Shown in pieces: positions 1-8,572 of a stretch of DNA of 64,000 nucleotides (its first letter is position 1; each line of letters starts with the position of its first letter). This stretch comes from Streptomyces sp. NBS 14/10. Its GTDB lineage: Bacteria > Actinomycetota > Actinomycetes > Streptomycetales > Streptomycetaceae. The notes under the pieces were generated by a model. That model searched no databases and was not told where the DNA came from. It saw only the letters and a program-made list of their open reading frames with translations. The translations under genes and the position numbers were made by a program. The stretch is from contig NZ_NCSM01000018.1 of the NCBI RefSeq assembly GCF_002224125.1, forward strand, positions 186,001 to 250,000. The letters are read 5' to 3'.

Positions 1-79
1 GCGCCTGCCCGACACCGGTGAAACCTCATGACCGCCGAGCGCGCCCGTGATGCGGACGGCATTGATCAGCAGGCGCGCC

Positions 80-253
80 TCAACCGACTTTCTCGGCGAT
101 GGCCATGAGGTCGGGGTGCAACCGGCTCTTGGCGTCGAAGAGTTCTACGCCGAGAAGCCGTCCCTGTGCGTCGAAATCGAGCACCGCGGATTCGTCCTCG
201 GTGAGTTCCTGACGGACGGCTTCGCCTGGGCCGATCTCCTCGTGAGCCTGCCT
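80..253 (-). pseudogene. DUF2283 family protein, 5'-truncated remnant
   Basis: The minus frame encodes a typical DUF2283 C-terminal half: IGPGEAVRQELTEDES, then a VLDFDAQGRLLGVELF segment and a tail ending at TGA (80-82). The frame runs up to an in-frame TAA at 254-256 with no ATG, GTG or RBS in the expected place. The usual first 15 or so residues (the YDxxxDAAYIY part) are absent. The open part begins a few bases after the stop of the next gene upstream (265-267), so the start was probably lost by deletion. The function of DUF2283 proteins is not established. I read this as a decayed gene. Confidence 0.6.
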
Positions 254-264
254 TTACCGAAAGG

Positions 265-768
265 CTAGCCGTCCAATGTCGAGTTGCGGCCGTACCTCAG
301 CTCTCGACCGTCGAGCGTGACGTCGGCCCCTGTCGGCAGCGCTGGAGGAACCAGTTCCGGCAAGGCAAGGCCATCCCAGTCGACGCCCACCTCGATGGCC
401 TCGGGGGATTCCGACGCGATCTCGTACATCTCCTGGGGGAGCACCTCCCAGACGGCGTCCTCGTCCATCCCGTCGTACGGCCCACCGGGCTCCGGTACGC
501 CACCGCTGGTTCGCCCGTCCTCGGCGGACCGCATCGGCGTCAGCCCGGGGACCTTCACCGTCAGGAACGGGTCGAGCTCCCTTTCGACCAGCAGCTCGCC
601 ATGGCGATAAACCCTGATCACGAACGTATGGCCGGCCGCCCACGAACCCGTGCGCACGTAGTACGCGACGGAGGCGTCGAGCTCTTCGAGGTTGTTGGAC
701 ACCTCAAGGTGTTCCCAACCGCCGCCGCCCTGCCAGCAGGAGCCCTCGAACATGTAGAAGCTGTACAC
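265..768 (-). CDS. Hypothetical protein, 167 aa
   Basis: Not recognised. It is a soluble, acidic protein with no signal peptide or membrane segment. It has an aromatic N-terminus (GTG start at 768; an ATG at 753 is the alternative, and neither has a clear RBS) and a middle region rich in Asp, Glu, Gly and Pro. Codon use is normal high GC. It lies directly upstream of the truncated DUF2283 remnant on the same strand, so the two may once have formed a small operon. No function is proposed. Confidence 0.55.
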   Translation of the reverse strand: MYSFYMFEGSCWQGGGGWEHLEVSNNLEELDASVAYYVRTGSWAAGHTFVIRVYRHGELLVERELDPFLTVKVPGLTPMRSAEDGRTSGGVPEPGGPYDGMDEDAVWEVLPQEMYEIASESPEAIEVGVDWDGLALPELVPPALPTGADVTLDGRELRYGRNSTLDG

Positions 769-799
769 ATCCGCAGACGTTACCGCTGGACCGTCACAC

Positions 800-1699
800 T
801 CACAGCTGCCGCAGGTGATCGCGGAGCGTCCGGGCGACCTGGGCCATCAGGGCCTCGGCGCCGGGCTGGGTGATGGCGGGGACGAGGGACTCGGTCAGGA
901 CGGCGATGGCGAAGGCCTGGCCGTCGGAGTGTTCGACGACGCCGATTTCGTGGCGGAGGTTGAGGAGGGTGCCGGTCTTGGAGGACCAGGTGGTGGCGTC
1001 GGAGCCGAAGTCCGGGGCGAGGCGGTGGCGTAGCACGTTGTTGGCCATGAGGCGGCGCACGCGCTCGGCTACGTCCGGGTGGATCGTCGACGGCGTCCAC
1101 AGGGCCTGGAGCAGTTCGGCCCAGGCGCGCGCGCTGCCGGTGTTGGCGCGGGTGGTGTCGAGCTGTGGCACCCGGTGTCCACGGCCGTGGGTGCCAGCGT
1201 CGATGGCGAGGGCGTGGGCGAGATGTGCCTGTGTGGTGTCGAAGCGTTCCACGGGCGTGTCACTCAGCTCGTCCGTGATGTGCCGGACGGTGATGCCGTG
1301 GAGGCCGAACTCGTGGAGCAGGTCCGCGACCTGGGCGGGCGGGGTGAGGTCGAACAGCGCGTCGGCGGCCGCTCCGTCGCTGATGCAGGTGCTCAGATAG
1401 AGCAGGTCGTCGATCGCGATCCGGGCGGGGTGGCGGAATCGGCTCAGCCCGGTCGGGCCGGGCGTGGTGATCCGCCCGGGTCGCACGTCGAGCATCGTGG
1501 CTCCGTCGAGCTCGCCGCGCCGGATGCGCTCCGCCGTCGCCAGCGCGAGCGGAACCTTGACCAGGGACGCGGACGGCAGCGGGACATCCGGATCGATGCC
1601 CAGCTCTTCGCCGGTGTGCAGATCCCGGACGAGGAGATACCCGCGCAGGCCGCCGTCGTGCAGTCGCCCGCGCATCTCGCGGAGCAGCGCCTCGGTCAT
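800..1699 (-). CDS. blaB: BlaB-like penicillin-recognising serine protein (beta-lactamase regulator)
   Basis: This 299-aa protein has the serine-penicillin-recognising motifs: S45-L-V-K48, S107-D-G109 in place of SDN, and K241-T-G243. It has no signal peptide and no clear omega-loop glutamate, so it looks cytoplasmic and is unlikely to hydrolyse beta-lactams well. In the known Streptomyces cacaoi system, blaA (LysR) and blaB together control blaL, and BlaB carries the same kind of degenerate active-site motifs. Here the ATG at 1699 overlaps the blaA stop by 4 nt (ATGA), indicating translational coupling. The regulatory role is inferred from this synteny. A divergent cytosolic class A enzyme is the alternative. 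Confidence 0.8.
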   Translation of the reverse strand: MTEALLREMRGRLHDGGLRGYLLVRDLHTGEELGIDPDVPLPSASLVKVPLALATAERIRRGELDGATMLDVRPGRITTPGPTGLSRFRHPARIAIDDLLYLSTCISDGAAADALFDLTPPAQVADLLHEFGLHGITVRHITDELSDTPVERFDTTQAHLAHALAIDAGTHGRGHRVPQLDTTRANTGSARAWAELLQALWTPSTIHPDVAERVRRLMANNVLRHRLAPDFGSDATTWSSKTGTLLNLRHEIGVVEHSDGQAFAIAVLTESLVPAITQPGAEALMAQVARTLRDHLRQL

Positions 1700-2580
1700 G
1701 CGAGCGCCCCCTCGGCACCGAGGCAGCGTGCGATCGCGTCGCCCAGGCGTGCCTGGATCTGCTGTGCGTCACCGGCGGCGGTGAGGGCGTATCCCCGGGT
1801 GAGCGTGATGTCTCCGAGGGGGCGCCAGCTCAGGGCGAGTTCCCGGGCCTGCGCGGGCGAGCACAGCAGCAGATCGCGTGAGCACAGCACCTCCGCCGCG
1901 GCGGTCGTGAGGTCGTCCGCGACGACGAGCTGCGCGGGCCGCAGTCCGACGGCGTCGCGCAGGCGCGTCAGCGGGTCGCGGACGTGCGGGACGTCGTCTT
2001 CCGGCTGGATCCAGATACGACGGGGCGGGCCGAGGTCGGCCCGTCCGATCCGCAGCGTCTCGACGTAGACGCGCTTCACACCGGGATCCCGGGCGCCGGC
2101 CAGCCCGAGCGGTACGGACCACGCCGCCTCGTCCGGCGGCACCGGAAGCAACGCGGCACGCACCTGTTGGGAGCGGACGAGCTCCAGCCGCCGCGGCGAA
2201 GGCCCGACGCGAAGTTCGAGGGTGACGCCGTGTCCTCGCGCGTCGGCGACGAGGCGGGCCAGATCGACGGTGGAGCAGATTCCGGGCACCGCGAGCCGCC
2301 ACGGCTTGCGCTTGGCGGCTTCCGCCTCGTGTTCCAGTACGTCGGCGGCCAGGACGAGCTGGCGGGCCGTCGGCAGCATGTCGCGGCCGAAGGGCGTGAG
2401 GACGGCCCGCCGCGAGGTGCGCTCGAACAGCTGCTCACCGAAACGCTCCTCCAAGGCGGCGATACGGCGGCTGGCCACCGGCTGGGACATCCGGGCGGCG
2501 GCCGCTCCGACGGTGAAACTGCCGCGCTCGCTCACGCTGACGAACGCGCGACACGCTCCCACCAGATCCACAGCCAGCAC
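1696..2580 (-). CDS. blaA: LysR-type regulator BlaA, activator of beta-lactamase
   Basis: This 294-aa protein has an N-terminal winged helix-turn-helix of LysR type at residues 10-65 ([20 protein letters not shown], then [13 protein letters not shown]) and a C-terminal effector domain. It is divergent from blaL and overlaps blaB by 4 nt, the arrangement known for the S. cacaoi blaA/blaB-blaL locus, where BlaA activates blaL. The 121-bp gap to blaL carries two pairs of direct repeats that are candidate binding sites. The family is certain. The role in beta-lactamase control is inferred from context. Confidence 0.85.
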   Translation of the reverse strand: MLAVDLVGACRAFVSVSERGSFTVGAAAARMSQPVASRRIAALEERFGEQLFERTSRRAVLTPFGRDMLPTARQLVLAADVLEHEAEAAKRKPWRLAVPGICSTVDLARLVADARGHGVTLELRVGPSPRRLELVRSQQVRAALLPVPPDEAAWSVPLGLAGARDPGVKRVYVETLRIGRADLGPPRRIWIQPEDDVPHVRDPLTRLRDAVGLRPAQLVVADDLTTAAAEVLCSRDLLLCSPAQARELALSWRPLGDITLTRGYALTAAGDAQQIQARLGDAIARCLGAEGALA

Positions 2581-2583
2581 CCC

Positions 2584-2644
2584 CTATGCCAAAACGTCTA
2601 TGCCAAAACAACATGGAAACCCACCCGATCGTATTGGATCGTAT
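2584..2644. promoter_or_regulatory. blaA-blaL divergent control region with two direct-repeat pairs
   Basis: CTATGCCAAAAC occurs at 2584-2595 and again at 2598-2609, a 14-bp period. GATCGTAT occurs at 2627-2634 and 2637-2644, a 10-bp period close to one helical turn. Both pairs lie between the divergent blaA (start 2580) and blaL (start 2702) genes, where a LysR regulator would bind. Binding by BlaA is inferred. Confidence 0.55.
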
Positions 2645-2701
2645 GGCCGCCGCGAGGCGAAAGTGGCTCCACCAGCCACACCCCCGCAGGAGGTTCGGAC
2701 C

Positions 2702-3631
2702 ATGCGGCACATCCGCGCCCGGCGCGCCATTCGCGGTGCGCTTGCCACACTCACCCTCGTCCCGCTCGCGGCCTGCGGCCAGGACGGTTCCAAGGCCTCG
2801 CCCTCTCCGTCCTCTCCGTCCTCGAAAGCGGCGAACACTCAGGCGGGTTCGTATACCCGCGAGTTCAGGGACCTTGAGCGCAAGTTCGACGCGCGCCTGG
2901 GCGTCTACGCCATCGATACAGGCACCGGCGAGGAGGTGGCGTACCACGACGGCGAGCGCTTCGCCTACAACTCCACCTTCAAGGCCATGGCGGCCGGTGC
3001 CGCCCTGAAGAAGTACTCGCTCAGCGGGATGGACCGGAAAATCACGTACTCCAAGGACGTGCTGATCGCCAACTCCCCCGTGACCGAAAAGCACGTGGCC
3101 ACCGGGATGACCCTGGGCGAGCTGTGCGACGCCGCCGTCCGCTACAGCGACAACGCCGCGGCCAACCTGATCCTCAAGGAACTCGGCGGGCCCAAGGCCC
3201 TCGACGCCACGCTCGAGAAGCTGGGCGATGACGTCACCCGGATGGAGCGCCCCGAGCCGTATCTGAGCGAATGGGTGCCGGGCGAGCTGCGGGACACCAC
3301 CACTCCGCGGGCGTTCGCGAAGGACCTGCGCGCGTTTGTGCTCGGGGACGTCCTCGCCGAGGGAGAGCGCGCGCAGCTCACGAAGTGGCTGCGGACCAAC
3401 ATGACGGGAGACAAGGTCATCAGGGCCGGTGTGCCCAAGGGCTGGGTGGTCGGCGACAAGACGGGAACCGGCAGCTACTACGGGGGACGCAACGACATCG
3501 CCGTGGTGTGGCCCCCGGACTCGGCCCCCATCGTGATCGCGATCCTGTCGCACCGCGGCAAGAAGGACGCCGAACCCGACGACCGGCTGATCGCGGAAGC
3601 GGCATCCGTGATCGCCGACACCCTGTCGTAA
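2702..3631 (+). CDS. blaL: Class A beta-lactamase, lipoprotein type
   Basis: The enzyme hydrolyses beta-lactams outside the membrane. The 309-aa product starts at ATG 2702, 8 nt after AGGAGG (2688-2693). Its signal peptide ends in a lipobox (VPLAAC, Cys25), followed by a Ser/Pro/Ala linker. All class A motifs are present: S91-TF-K94, S149-D-N151, an omega loop with the general-base Glu at E185 (Ambler 166) and Arg-Asp at its end, and K253-T-G255. The Ambler 170 position (residue 189), usually Asn, is Ser. It is divergent from blaA and followed after 22 bp by a PBP gene on the same strand, so the two are probably co-transcribed. Confidence 0.93.
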   Translation: MRHIRARRAIRGALATLTLVPLAACGQDGSKASPSPSSPSSKAANTQAGSYTREFRDLERKFDARLGVYAIDTGTGEEVAYHDGERFAYNSTFKAMAAGAALKKYSLSGMDRKITYSKDVLIANSPVTEKHVATGMTLGELCDAAVRYSDNAAANLILKELGGPKALDATLEKLGDDVTRMERPEPYLSEWVPGELRDTTTPRAFAKDLRAFVLGDVLAEGERAQLTKWLRTNMTGDKVIRAGVPKGWVVGDKTGTGSYYGGRNDIAVVWPPDSAPIVIAILSHRGKKDAEPDDRLIAEAASVIADTLS

Positions 3632-3653
3632 GCGGTACGTGAGGAGTGTCTTG

Positions 3654-5282
3654 ATGACCGATACGGAGCAACCCACGAGCCTCGGCCGCAGACCCGCTCG
3701 GAAGGCCCGCGTGGTGGCCGCGGTGGGGCTGACGGTCGCGCTGGTCGCGGGCGTGGCGTACGCGGCCGAGCTGGGCCCTTTCGCTCCCGGGCCCGGTGCC
3801 GGTCCCCCGCGGCCGGACCCCGAAGCGACGTCCCGGGCGCGCGCCTTCCTCTCCGACTGGGCGGCGGGCCGCACGTCGCAGGCAGCGGCGCTCACCTCCA
3901 GCCCGGGTGAGGCCGAGCGCGTGCTGCGCAGCTTCACCATCGGGCTCGACATCAGCGAGCCCACCCTGACCCCGGCCGCGGCCACCGTCGGCAAGGGCGG
4001 CGCCGTGGTCGTCCCCTTCACCGCCAAGATGCCCGTCGCCGACCTGGGCACTTGGACCTACACCTCGGCGCTGCACCTGCGCAGGCGGGGTGACGACTGG
4101 CAGGTGGAATGGGCGCTGTCCCTCGTCCACCCGAAGCTGAGCAGCACGGAGAAGTTCCATCTGAAGCGCGAGGACGCCGGCGCTCCCGAGGTCGTCGACC
4201 ACAAGGGGGCCGTCCTGCCGGACGATGTCCGCGCCTCGCTGACTCCGGTCCTGGCCCAGCTGCCCGGTGGCACCGACGCCGCTCCACGGGGCGCGATCGA
4301 GCGCGTCGACCGGGCCACCGGAGAGGTCACCGGGACGGAGGTCACCTTCGGCAAGAAGCTCACCGGACAGCCGGTCGCCACCACCATCGTCCCCGCCTGG
4401 CAGGCGGCCGCCGCCAAGGCCCTCGCCAAGGGCGCCAAGGGCAGGGACGCCGCACTCGTCGCCCTGCGGATCGACAACGGCGAAATCCTGGCCGTGGCCA
4501 ACGCTCCGGCCTCCGGCTTCAACCGCGCCGTCTCCGGCACCTACGCGCCCGGCTCCACCTTCAAAATCGTCACCAGCGGCGCACTGCTGCTCAAGGGCGC
4601 CGTGGGGCCCGAGGACACCGTGCACTGCCCCAAATACCTCACGGTCGGCAAGGAGTTCCACAACGTCGGAAAGTTCGAGCACCGCGGCGCCACCTTCCGC
4701 GAGGACTTCGCCGAGTCGTGCAACACCGCTTTCATCGGCCTGCGCGACAGGCTCGGCGACCGGGAGCTGGGCGAGGTCGCCGGGAAGTACTTCGGCATCG
4801 GCCAGGAGTGGCACATCGGCATCCCCTCATTCGACGGTGCGGTTCCCGCACCCGGTGACGAGACGGAGAAGGCGGCCTCCATGATCGGGCAGGGTCGGCT
4901 GCAGGCCAACCCGTTGATCATGGCGTCGGTGACCGCGACCGCGGTCTCCGGCCGGTTCCACCAGCCCGCGATCACCCGGGGCAACAAGGACACGACCACC
5001 ACCACCGCTCTCCCGCGGGGCGTGGTGACCCAGTTGCGCGCCATGATGCGCGCCACCGTCACCGACGGTACTGCCAGGGCGCTCGCCGGCCTGCCCGGCG
5101 ACATCGGCGCCAAGACCGGCACCGCCGAGGTCAACGACGACGACCCCAACAACGGCTGGCTCGTCGCCCACCGCGGTAACGTCGCCATCGCCTGCGTCGT
5201 CGAGCAGGGCGACAGCGGCGGGTCCTCCGCCGTCCCCGTGGTCCATGACCTCTTGGCCGCCGTTCCCGACGACCCGTCATAA
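3654..5282 (+). CDS. Penicillin-binding protein with MecA_N-like (NTF2) domain
   Basis: This is a class B-like transpeptidase of 542 aa. It has one N-terminal membrane segment (about residues 19-38), then an NTF2-like MecA_N domain (about 45-160), a short linker in place of a full dimerisation domain, and a transpeptidase domain with S301-TF-K304, S355-C-N357 and K487-T-G489. ATG 3654 was chosen over GTG 3639 because GAGGAG (3641-3646) lies 7 nt upstream of the ATG. It follows blaL by 22 bp. A MecA_N-type PBP next to an inducible beta-lactamase suggests a low-affinity, resistance-associated PBP. It could equally be a sporulation or growth PBP. Confidence 0.85.
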   Translation: MTDTEQPTSLGRRPARKARVVAAVGLTVALVAGVAYAAELGPFAPGPGAGPPRPDPEATSRARAFLSDWAAGRTSQAAALTSSPGEAERVLRSFTIGLDISEPTLTPAAATVGKGGAVVVPFTAKMPVADLGTWTYTSALHLRRRGDDWQVEWALSLVHPKLSSTEKFHLKREDAGAPEVVDHKGAVLPDDVRASLTPVLAQLPGGTDAAPRGAIERVDRATGEVTGTEVTFGKKLTGQPVATTIVPAWQAAAAKALAKGAKGRDAALVALRIDNGEILAVANAPASGFNRAVSGTYAPGSTFKIVTSGALLLKGAVGPEDTVHCPKYLTVGKEFHNVGKFEHRGATFREDFAESCNTAFIGLRDRLGDRELGEVAGKYFGIGQEWHIGIPSFDGAVPAPGDETEKAASMIGQGRLQANPLIMASVTATAVSGRFHQPAITRGNKDTTTTTALPRGVVTQLRAMMRATVTDGTARALAGLPGDIGAKTGTAEVNDDDPNNGWLVAHRGNVAIACVVEQGDSGGSSAVPVVHDLLAAVPDDPS

Positions 5283-5319
5283 CCGGCGAGGTCACCCTCA
5301 TCAACCGGCGAGGTCACCC
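5281..5319. repeat. 17-bp direct repeat spanning the convergent PBP and acpS stops
   Basis: AACCGGCGAGGTCACCC is present at 5281-5297 and again at 5303-5319, a 22-bp period. The first copy starts inside the PBP stop codon (TAA 5280-5282) and the second contains the acpS stop (5314-5316, minus strand). It looks like a recent short tandem duplication between two convergent genes. Confidence 0.8.
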
Positions 5320-5682
5320 CTCCGCGATCACCACCGCCGACGCGACCCCCGCGTCATGGCTGAGCGACACATGCCACGCCCGTACGCCCAGCTCCGCCGC
5401 CCGCGCCGCCACCGTCCCGCGCACCGTCAGCCGCGGCTGCCCGCTGGCCTCCGTCTCCACCTCCGCGTCGGTCCAGCGCAGCCCGCCCGGTGCGCCGAGC
5501 GCCTTGGCCAGGGCTTCCTTGGCCGCGAACCGGGCGGCGAGCGACGCGATCCCGCGCCGCTCGCCGCTCGGCAGGGTCAGCTCGGACGGGACGAACAGCC
5601 GGTCGGCCATCCCCGGTGTGCGCCGCAGCGCATCGTCGAAGCGGTCGATCTCGGCCACGTCGATGCCGACCCCGATGATCAT
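5314..5682 (-). CDS. acpS: Holo-[acyl-carrier-protein] synthase
   Basis: AcpS transfers 4'-phosphopantetheine from CoA to apo-acyl carrier protein, switching on fatty-acid synthesis. The 122-aa product has the two family signatures, [12 protein letters not shown] at the N-terminus with the Mg-binding Asp, and [12 protein letters not shown] around residues 52-63 with the second acidic ligand. Its length is normal for the AcpS trimer type. The start ATG at 5682 has its purine-rich RBS (GGGGTGAG) inside the last unit of an 18-bp tandem repeat that also contains the glmS stop, 61 bp upstream. It probably forms an operon with glmS. Confidence 0.95.
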   Translation of the reverse strand: MIIGVGIDVAEIDRFDDALRRTPGMADRLFVPSELTLPSGERRGIASLAARFAAKEALAKALGAPGGLRWTDAEVETEASGQPRLTVRGTVAARAAELGVRAWHVSLSHDAGVASAVVIAEG

Positions 5683-5683
5683 C

Positions 5684-5755
5684 GGCCGCTCACCCCACGG
5701 TCGCGGCTCACCCCACGGTCGCCGCTCACCCCACGGTCGCCGCTCACTCCACGGT
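5684..5755. repeat. 18-bp tandem repeat, four copies, glmS-acpS junction
   Basis: There are four 18-bp units: 5684-5701, 5702-5719, 5720-5737 and 5738-5755. The consensus on the plus strand is CGCCGCTCACCCCACGGT, with one to three differences per unit. On the coding (minus) strand each unit contains an in-frame TGA followed by GCGGCGACCGTGGGG. The glmS terminal codons and stop are thus repeated, and the last copy supplies the acpS ribosome-binding site. Likely polymerase slippage; copy number may vary between isolates. Confidence 0.9.
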
Positions 5756-7591
5756 CACGGACTTGGCCAGGTTGCGCGGCTGGTCGACCTCGTTGCCGCG
5801 CGCCGTGGCCAGTTCGCACGCGAAGACCTGCAGCGGCACGGTCGCGACCAGGGGCTGGAGCAGGGTCGGGGTGACGGGGATCTCGATCAGGTGGTCCGCG
5901 TACGGGGCCACCGTCGTATCGCCGCGCTCGGCGATGACGATCGTCCGGGCGCCGCGGGCCCGGATCTCCTGGATATTGGAGACGATCTTGTCGTGGAGGA
6001 CGGACCGGCCGCGCGGCGAGGGCACCACCACCACGACCGGCAGGTCCTCCTCGATCAGCGCGATCGGCCCGTGCTTGAGCTCACCGGCCGCGAAGCCCTC
6101 GGCGTGCATATAGGCGAGCTCCTTGAGCTTGAGCGCGCCCTCCAGGGCGACCGGGAAGCCGACGTGGCGGCCCAGGAACAGCACGGTGTTCTTGTCCGCC
6201 AGCGTCCGCGCCAGCTCCCGCACCGGCTCCATGGTCTCCAGCACCTGCTCGACCTGGGTGCCCATCTCGGACAGCTCGCGGATCACGGACTGGATCTCGT
6301 CGCCCCACTTGGTGCCGCGCACCTGCCCCAGGTACAGCGCCACCAGGTAGCAGGCCACCAGCTGGGTGAGGAACGCCTTGGTCGAGGCGACCGCGACCTC
6401 GGGCCCGGCGTGGGTGTACAGCACGGCGTCCGATTCACGCGGAATCGTGGAGCCGTTGGTGTTGCAGATGGCGAGCACCTTCGCGCCCTGTTCGCGCGCG
6501 TGCCGCAGGGCCATCAGCGTGTCCATGGTCTCGCCGGACTGCGAGATGGCGATCACCAGCGTCCGCCGGTCCAGGATCGGGTCGCGGTAGCGGAACTCGC
6601 TGGCCAGCTCGGTCTCGCAGGGGATACGGGTCCAGTGCTCGATGGCGTACTTCGCGATCATCCCCGCGTGGTACGCGGTGCCGCAGGCCACGATGACGAC
6701 CTTGTCGACCTCGCGCAGCACCGACGCCGGGATCCGGACCTCGTCCAGGGTCAGGTTCCCCGCCACGTCGATCCGCCCCAGCAGCGTGTCCGCGACGGCC
6801 TTCGGCTGCTCGGCGATCTCCTTGAGCATGAAGTAGTCGTAGCCGCCCTTCTCGGCGGCGGAGGCGTCCCAGTCCACGTGGTACGTACGGACGTCCGCGG
6901 GCGCCCCGTCGAAGTCCGTGACCGTCACGCCGTCCCGGCGCGCCTCGACGACCTGGTCCTGGCCGAGCTCGATGGCCTCGCGGGTGTGGGCGATGAAGGC
7001 GGCCACATCGGAGGCGAGAAACGCCTCGTCCTCGCCGACGCCGACGACCAGCGGCGAGTTGCGGCGCGCGCCGACCACCACATCGGGCGCGTCCGCGTGC
7101 ACCGCGACCAGCGTGAAGGCGCCCTCCAGCCGGCGGCAGACCTGGCGCATCGCCTCGGCGAGGTCGCCGCAGGACGAGAAGGACTCGGCGAGCAGATGCG
7201 CCACGACCTCGGTGTCCGTCTCGGAGGCCAGCTCGTGTCCGCGCTCGGCCAGCTCGGCGCGGAGCGCGGCGAAGTTCTCGATGATGCCGTTGTGGACGAC
7301 GGACACCCGGCCCGCGTTGTCCAGGTGCGGATGGGCGTTGGCGTCCGTCGGGCCGCCGTGGGTGGCCCAGCGGGTGTGGCCGATACCGGTGCCGCCGCTG
7401 GGCAGCGGGCGGTCCGCGAGCTCCTTCTCCAGGTTGGCGAGCTTGCCGGCCTTCTTGGCCGCGGCCAGCCCACCGTCGGCGAGCACGGCGACGCCCGCCG
7501 AGTCATAGCCGCGGTATTCGAGCCGCTTCAGGCCGGCAAGGACGACATCGAGGGCGGACTGCCCTCCCACATAACCAACGATTCCGCACAT
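5744..7591 (-). CDS. glmS: Glutamine-fructose-6-phosphate aminotransferase (isomerising)
   Basis: GlmS makes glucosamine-6-phosphate from fructose-6-phosphate and glutamine, the first step towards UDP-GlcNAc for peptidoglycan. The 615-aa product begins [10 protein letters not shown], so Cys2 is the N-terminal glutaminase nucleophile after Met removal. The glutaminase domain (about 1-220) carries [10 protein letters not shown], and two SIS sugar-isomerase domains follow (SQSGETMDT in the first). It ends with KSVTVE. The frame stays open upstream, but the conserved MCGIVG fixes the start at 7591. glmM is nearby at 10746-12104, so two consecutive pathway steps are encoded within 7 kb. Confidence 0.97.
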   Translation of the reverse strand: MCGIVGYVGGQSALDVVLAGLKRLEYRGYDSAGVAVLADGGLAAAKKAGKLANLEKELADRPLPSGGTGIGHTRWATHGGPTDANAHPHLDNAGRVSVVHNGIIENFAALRAELAERGHELASETDTEVVAHLLAESFSSCGDLAEAMRQVCRRLEGAFTLVAVHADAPDVVVGARRNSPLVVGVGEDEAFLASDVAAFIAHTREAIELGQDQVVEARRDGVTVTDFDGAPADVRTYHVDWDASAAEKGGYDYFMLKEIAEQPKAVADTLLGRIDVAGNLTLDEVRIPASVLREVDKVVIVACGTAYHAGMIAKYAIEHWTRIPCETELASEFRYRDPILDRRTLVIAISQSGETMDTLMALRHAREQGAKVLAICNTNGSTIPRESDAVLYTHAGPEVAVASTKAFLTQLVACYLVALYLGQVRGTKWGDEIQSVIRELSEMGTQVEQVLETMEPVRELARTLADKNTVLFLGRHVGFPVALEGALKLKELAYMHAEGFAAGELKHGPIALIEEDLPVVVVVPSPRGRSVLHDKIVSNIQEIRARGARTIVIAERGDTTVAPYADHLIEIPVTPTLLQPLVATVPLQVFACELATARGNEVDQPRNLAKSVTVE

Positions 7592-7692
7592 GCAGTGCAG
7601 CGTACGGCCCGTGGCTGCACCCGCGAGCCACCCCCCACCCGCAATCCGCCACCTGCCGGTCATCCGTCGCACGTCCGGCATCCACGGCGATG

Positions 7693-7726
7693 CATAATGC
7701 GCATGGGCGGCCTGGGGGCCGCCCAT
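7693..7726 (+). promoter_or_regulatory. Candidate -10 box and 5'-leader hairpin upstream of the lipoprotein gene
   Basis: A CATAAT hexamer (7693-7698) is a plausible -10 box. It is followed immediately by a perfect 10-bp inverted repeat, ATGGGCGGCC (7703-7712) and GGCCGCCCAT (7717-7726), with a TGGG loop. The hairpin ends about 12 nt before the RBS of the gene starting at 7748, so it would form at the very 5' end of the transcript. No convincing -35 box was seen. Confidence 0.4.
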
Positions 7727-7747
7727 CTCATCTTTCAGGGGGGAATC

Positions 7748-8572
7748 ATGCACCGCGCCACCACCCATGCCCTCAGAGCCTGCGCCACCGCGACCGCGCT
7801 GCTCGCGCTCGCCACCGGATGCTCCTCCGACGAGCAGGACGACACAAAGCCTTCCGCCGCGAAGAAGGACCCGGGAAAGACGGCCACCGAGGCCGTCCGC
7901 GCCGCCGTGGCGAAGGTCCGCGGCACGAGCGCCGACATCCACGGGGAGGTGTTGGTCGCCGAAGGAGAGGGGGCGTTCCCCATTTCCCTCGACGGCCCCT
8001 TCGACCTGGCCAACGACAAGGGGAAACTGGCGGTGGACTTCCCCGGGGGCGCGATCGACCACGTGGACGAGATCTTCGACGGCGACACCATCTACGTGAA
8101 CGGGATCCAGGGCGTGGCGAAGGGCACCTGGGGCGCGGTCGCGCGCGACAAGGCCGAGGCCCACTATCTGCTCCGCGCCCCGCTCAACGACCCCGAGCAC
8201 TACCTCCGCCAGATCTCCGCGATGCGCAAGGTGGAGCGGTTCGGCTCCAACGAGACCGTCGGCGGAGCCCTCACCACCCGGTACCGGGGCTCGATCGACC
8301 ACGCCACCCTCACCCTGCGCCTCGCCGACAAGCCCCGCGAGGGCGCCAAGAAGATACGGGATCTTCAGGGCACCGACCTGCCGGTGTTCGCCGACGCCTG
8401 GGTGGACCATCAGGGGCGGCTGGTGCGGCTGAAGATGACCTACCGCATGGCGACGGTGTCCGTCACGACCACCATGACGCTGTCCGCGTTCGGGAAGCCG
8501 GTGAAGGTCGCCGCGCCCGACGCCTCCCGGACCGTCCCGGCGACCACGATGGGCGGCGTCCTGCTCGGCTGA
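7748..8572 (+). CDS. Secreted lipoprotein, LppX/LprAFG-like
   Basis: The 274-aa product starts at ATG 7748, preceded by AGGGGGGAA. It has a signal peptide with lipobox ALATGC (Cys about residue 25), a Ser/Asp/Lys linker, and a folded domain of about 215 residues resembling the LppX_LprAFG group: a TATEAVRAAVAKVRG helix, then alternating strands such as VDEIFDGDTIYVNG. LprG/LppX relatives in mycobacteria carry lipids across the envelope. A lipid- or polymer-binding role here is inference. It is divergent from glmS and followed by coaA. Its stop lies inside a 16-bp direct repeat. Confidence 0.75.
   Translation: MHRATTHALRACATATALLALATGCSSDEQDDTKPSAAKKDPGKTATEAVRAAVAKVRGTSADIHGEVLVAEGEGAFPISLDGPFDLANDKGKLAVDFPGGAIDHVDEIFDGDTIYVNGIQGVAKGTWGAVARDKAEAHYLLRAPLNDPEHYLRQISAMRKVERFGSNETVGGALTTRYRGSIDHATLTLRLADKPREGAKKIRDLQGTDLPVFADAWVDHQGRLVRLKMTYRMATVSVTTTMTLSAFGKPVKVAAPDASRTVPATTMGGVLLG

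Noticed and set aside
1..79. A gene at the left edge
   Set aside because: Only 79 bases lie outside the DUF2283 remnant. No start, stop or motif could be assigned.
5504..7747. Long plus-strand frame running antisense to glmS and into the lipoprotein gene
   Set aside because: Only the part from ATG 7748 has a signal peptide and RBS. The upstream part is a glmS shadow.
7592..7747. A glmS riboswitch/ribozyme
   Set aside because: Known glmS ribozymes are in Firmicutes. The 156-bp region upstream of glmS has no matching structure and also serves the divergent lipoprotein gene.
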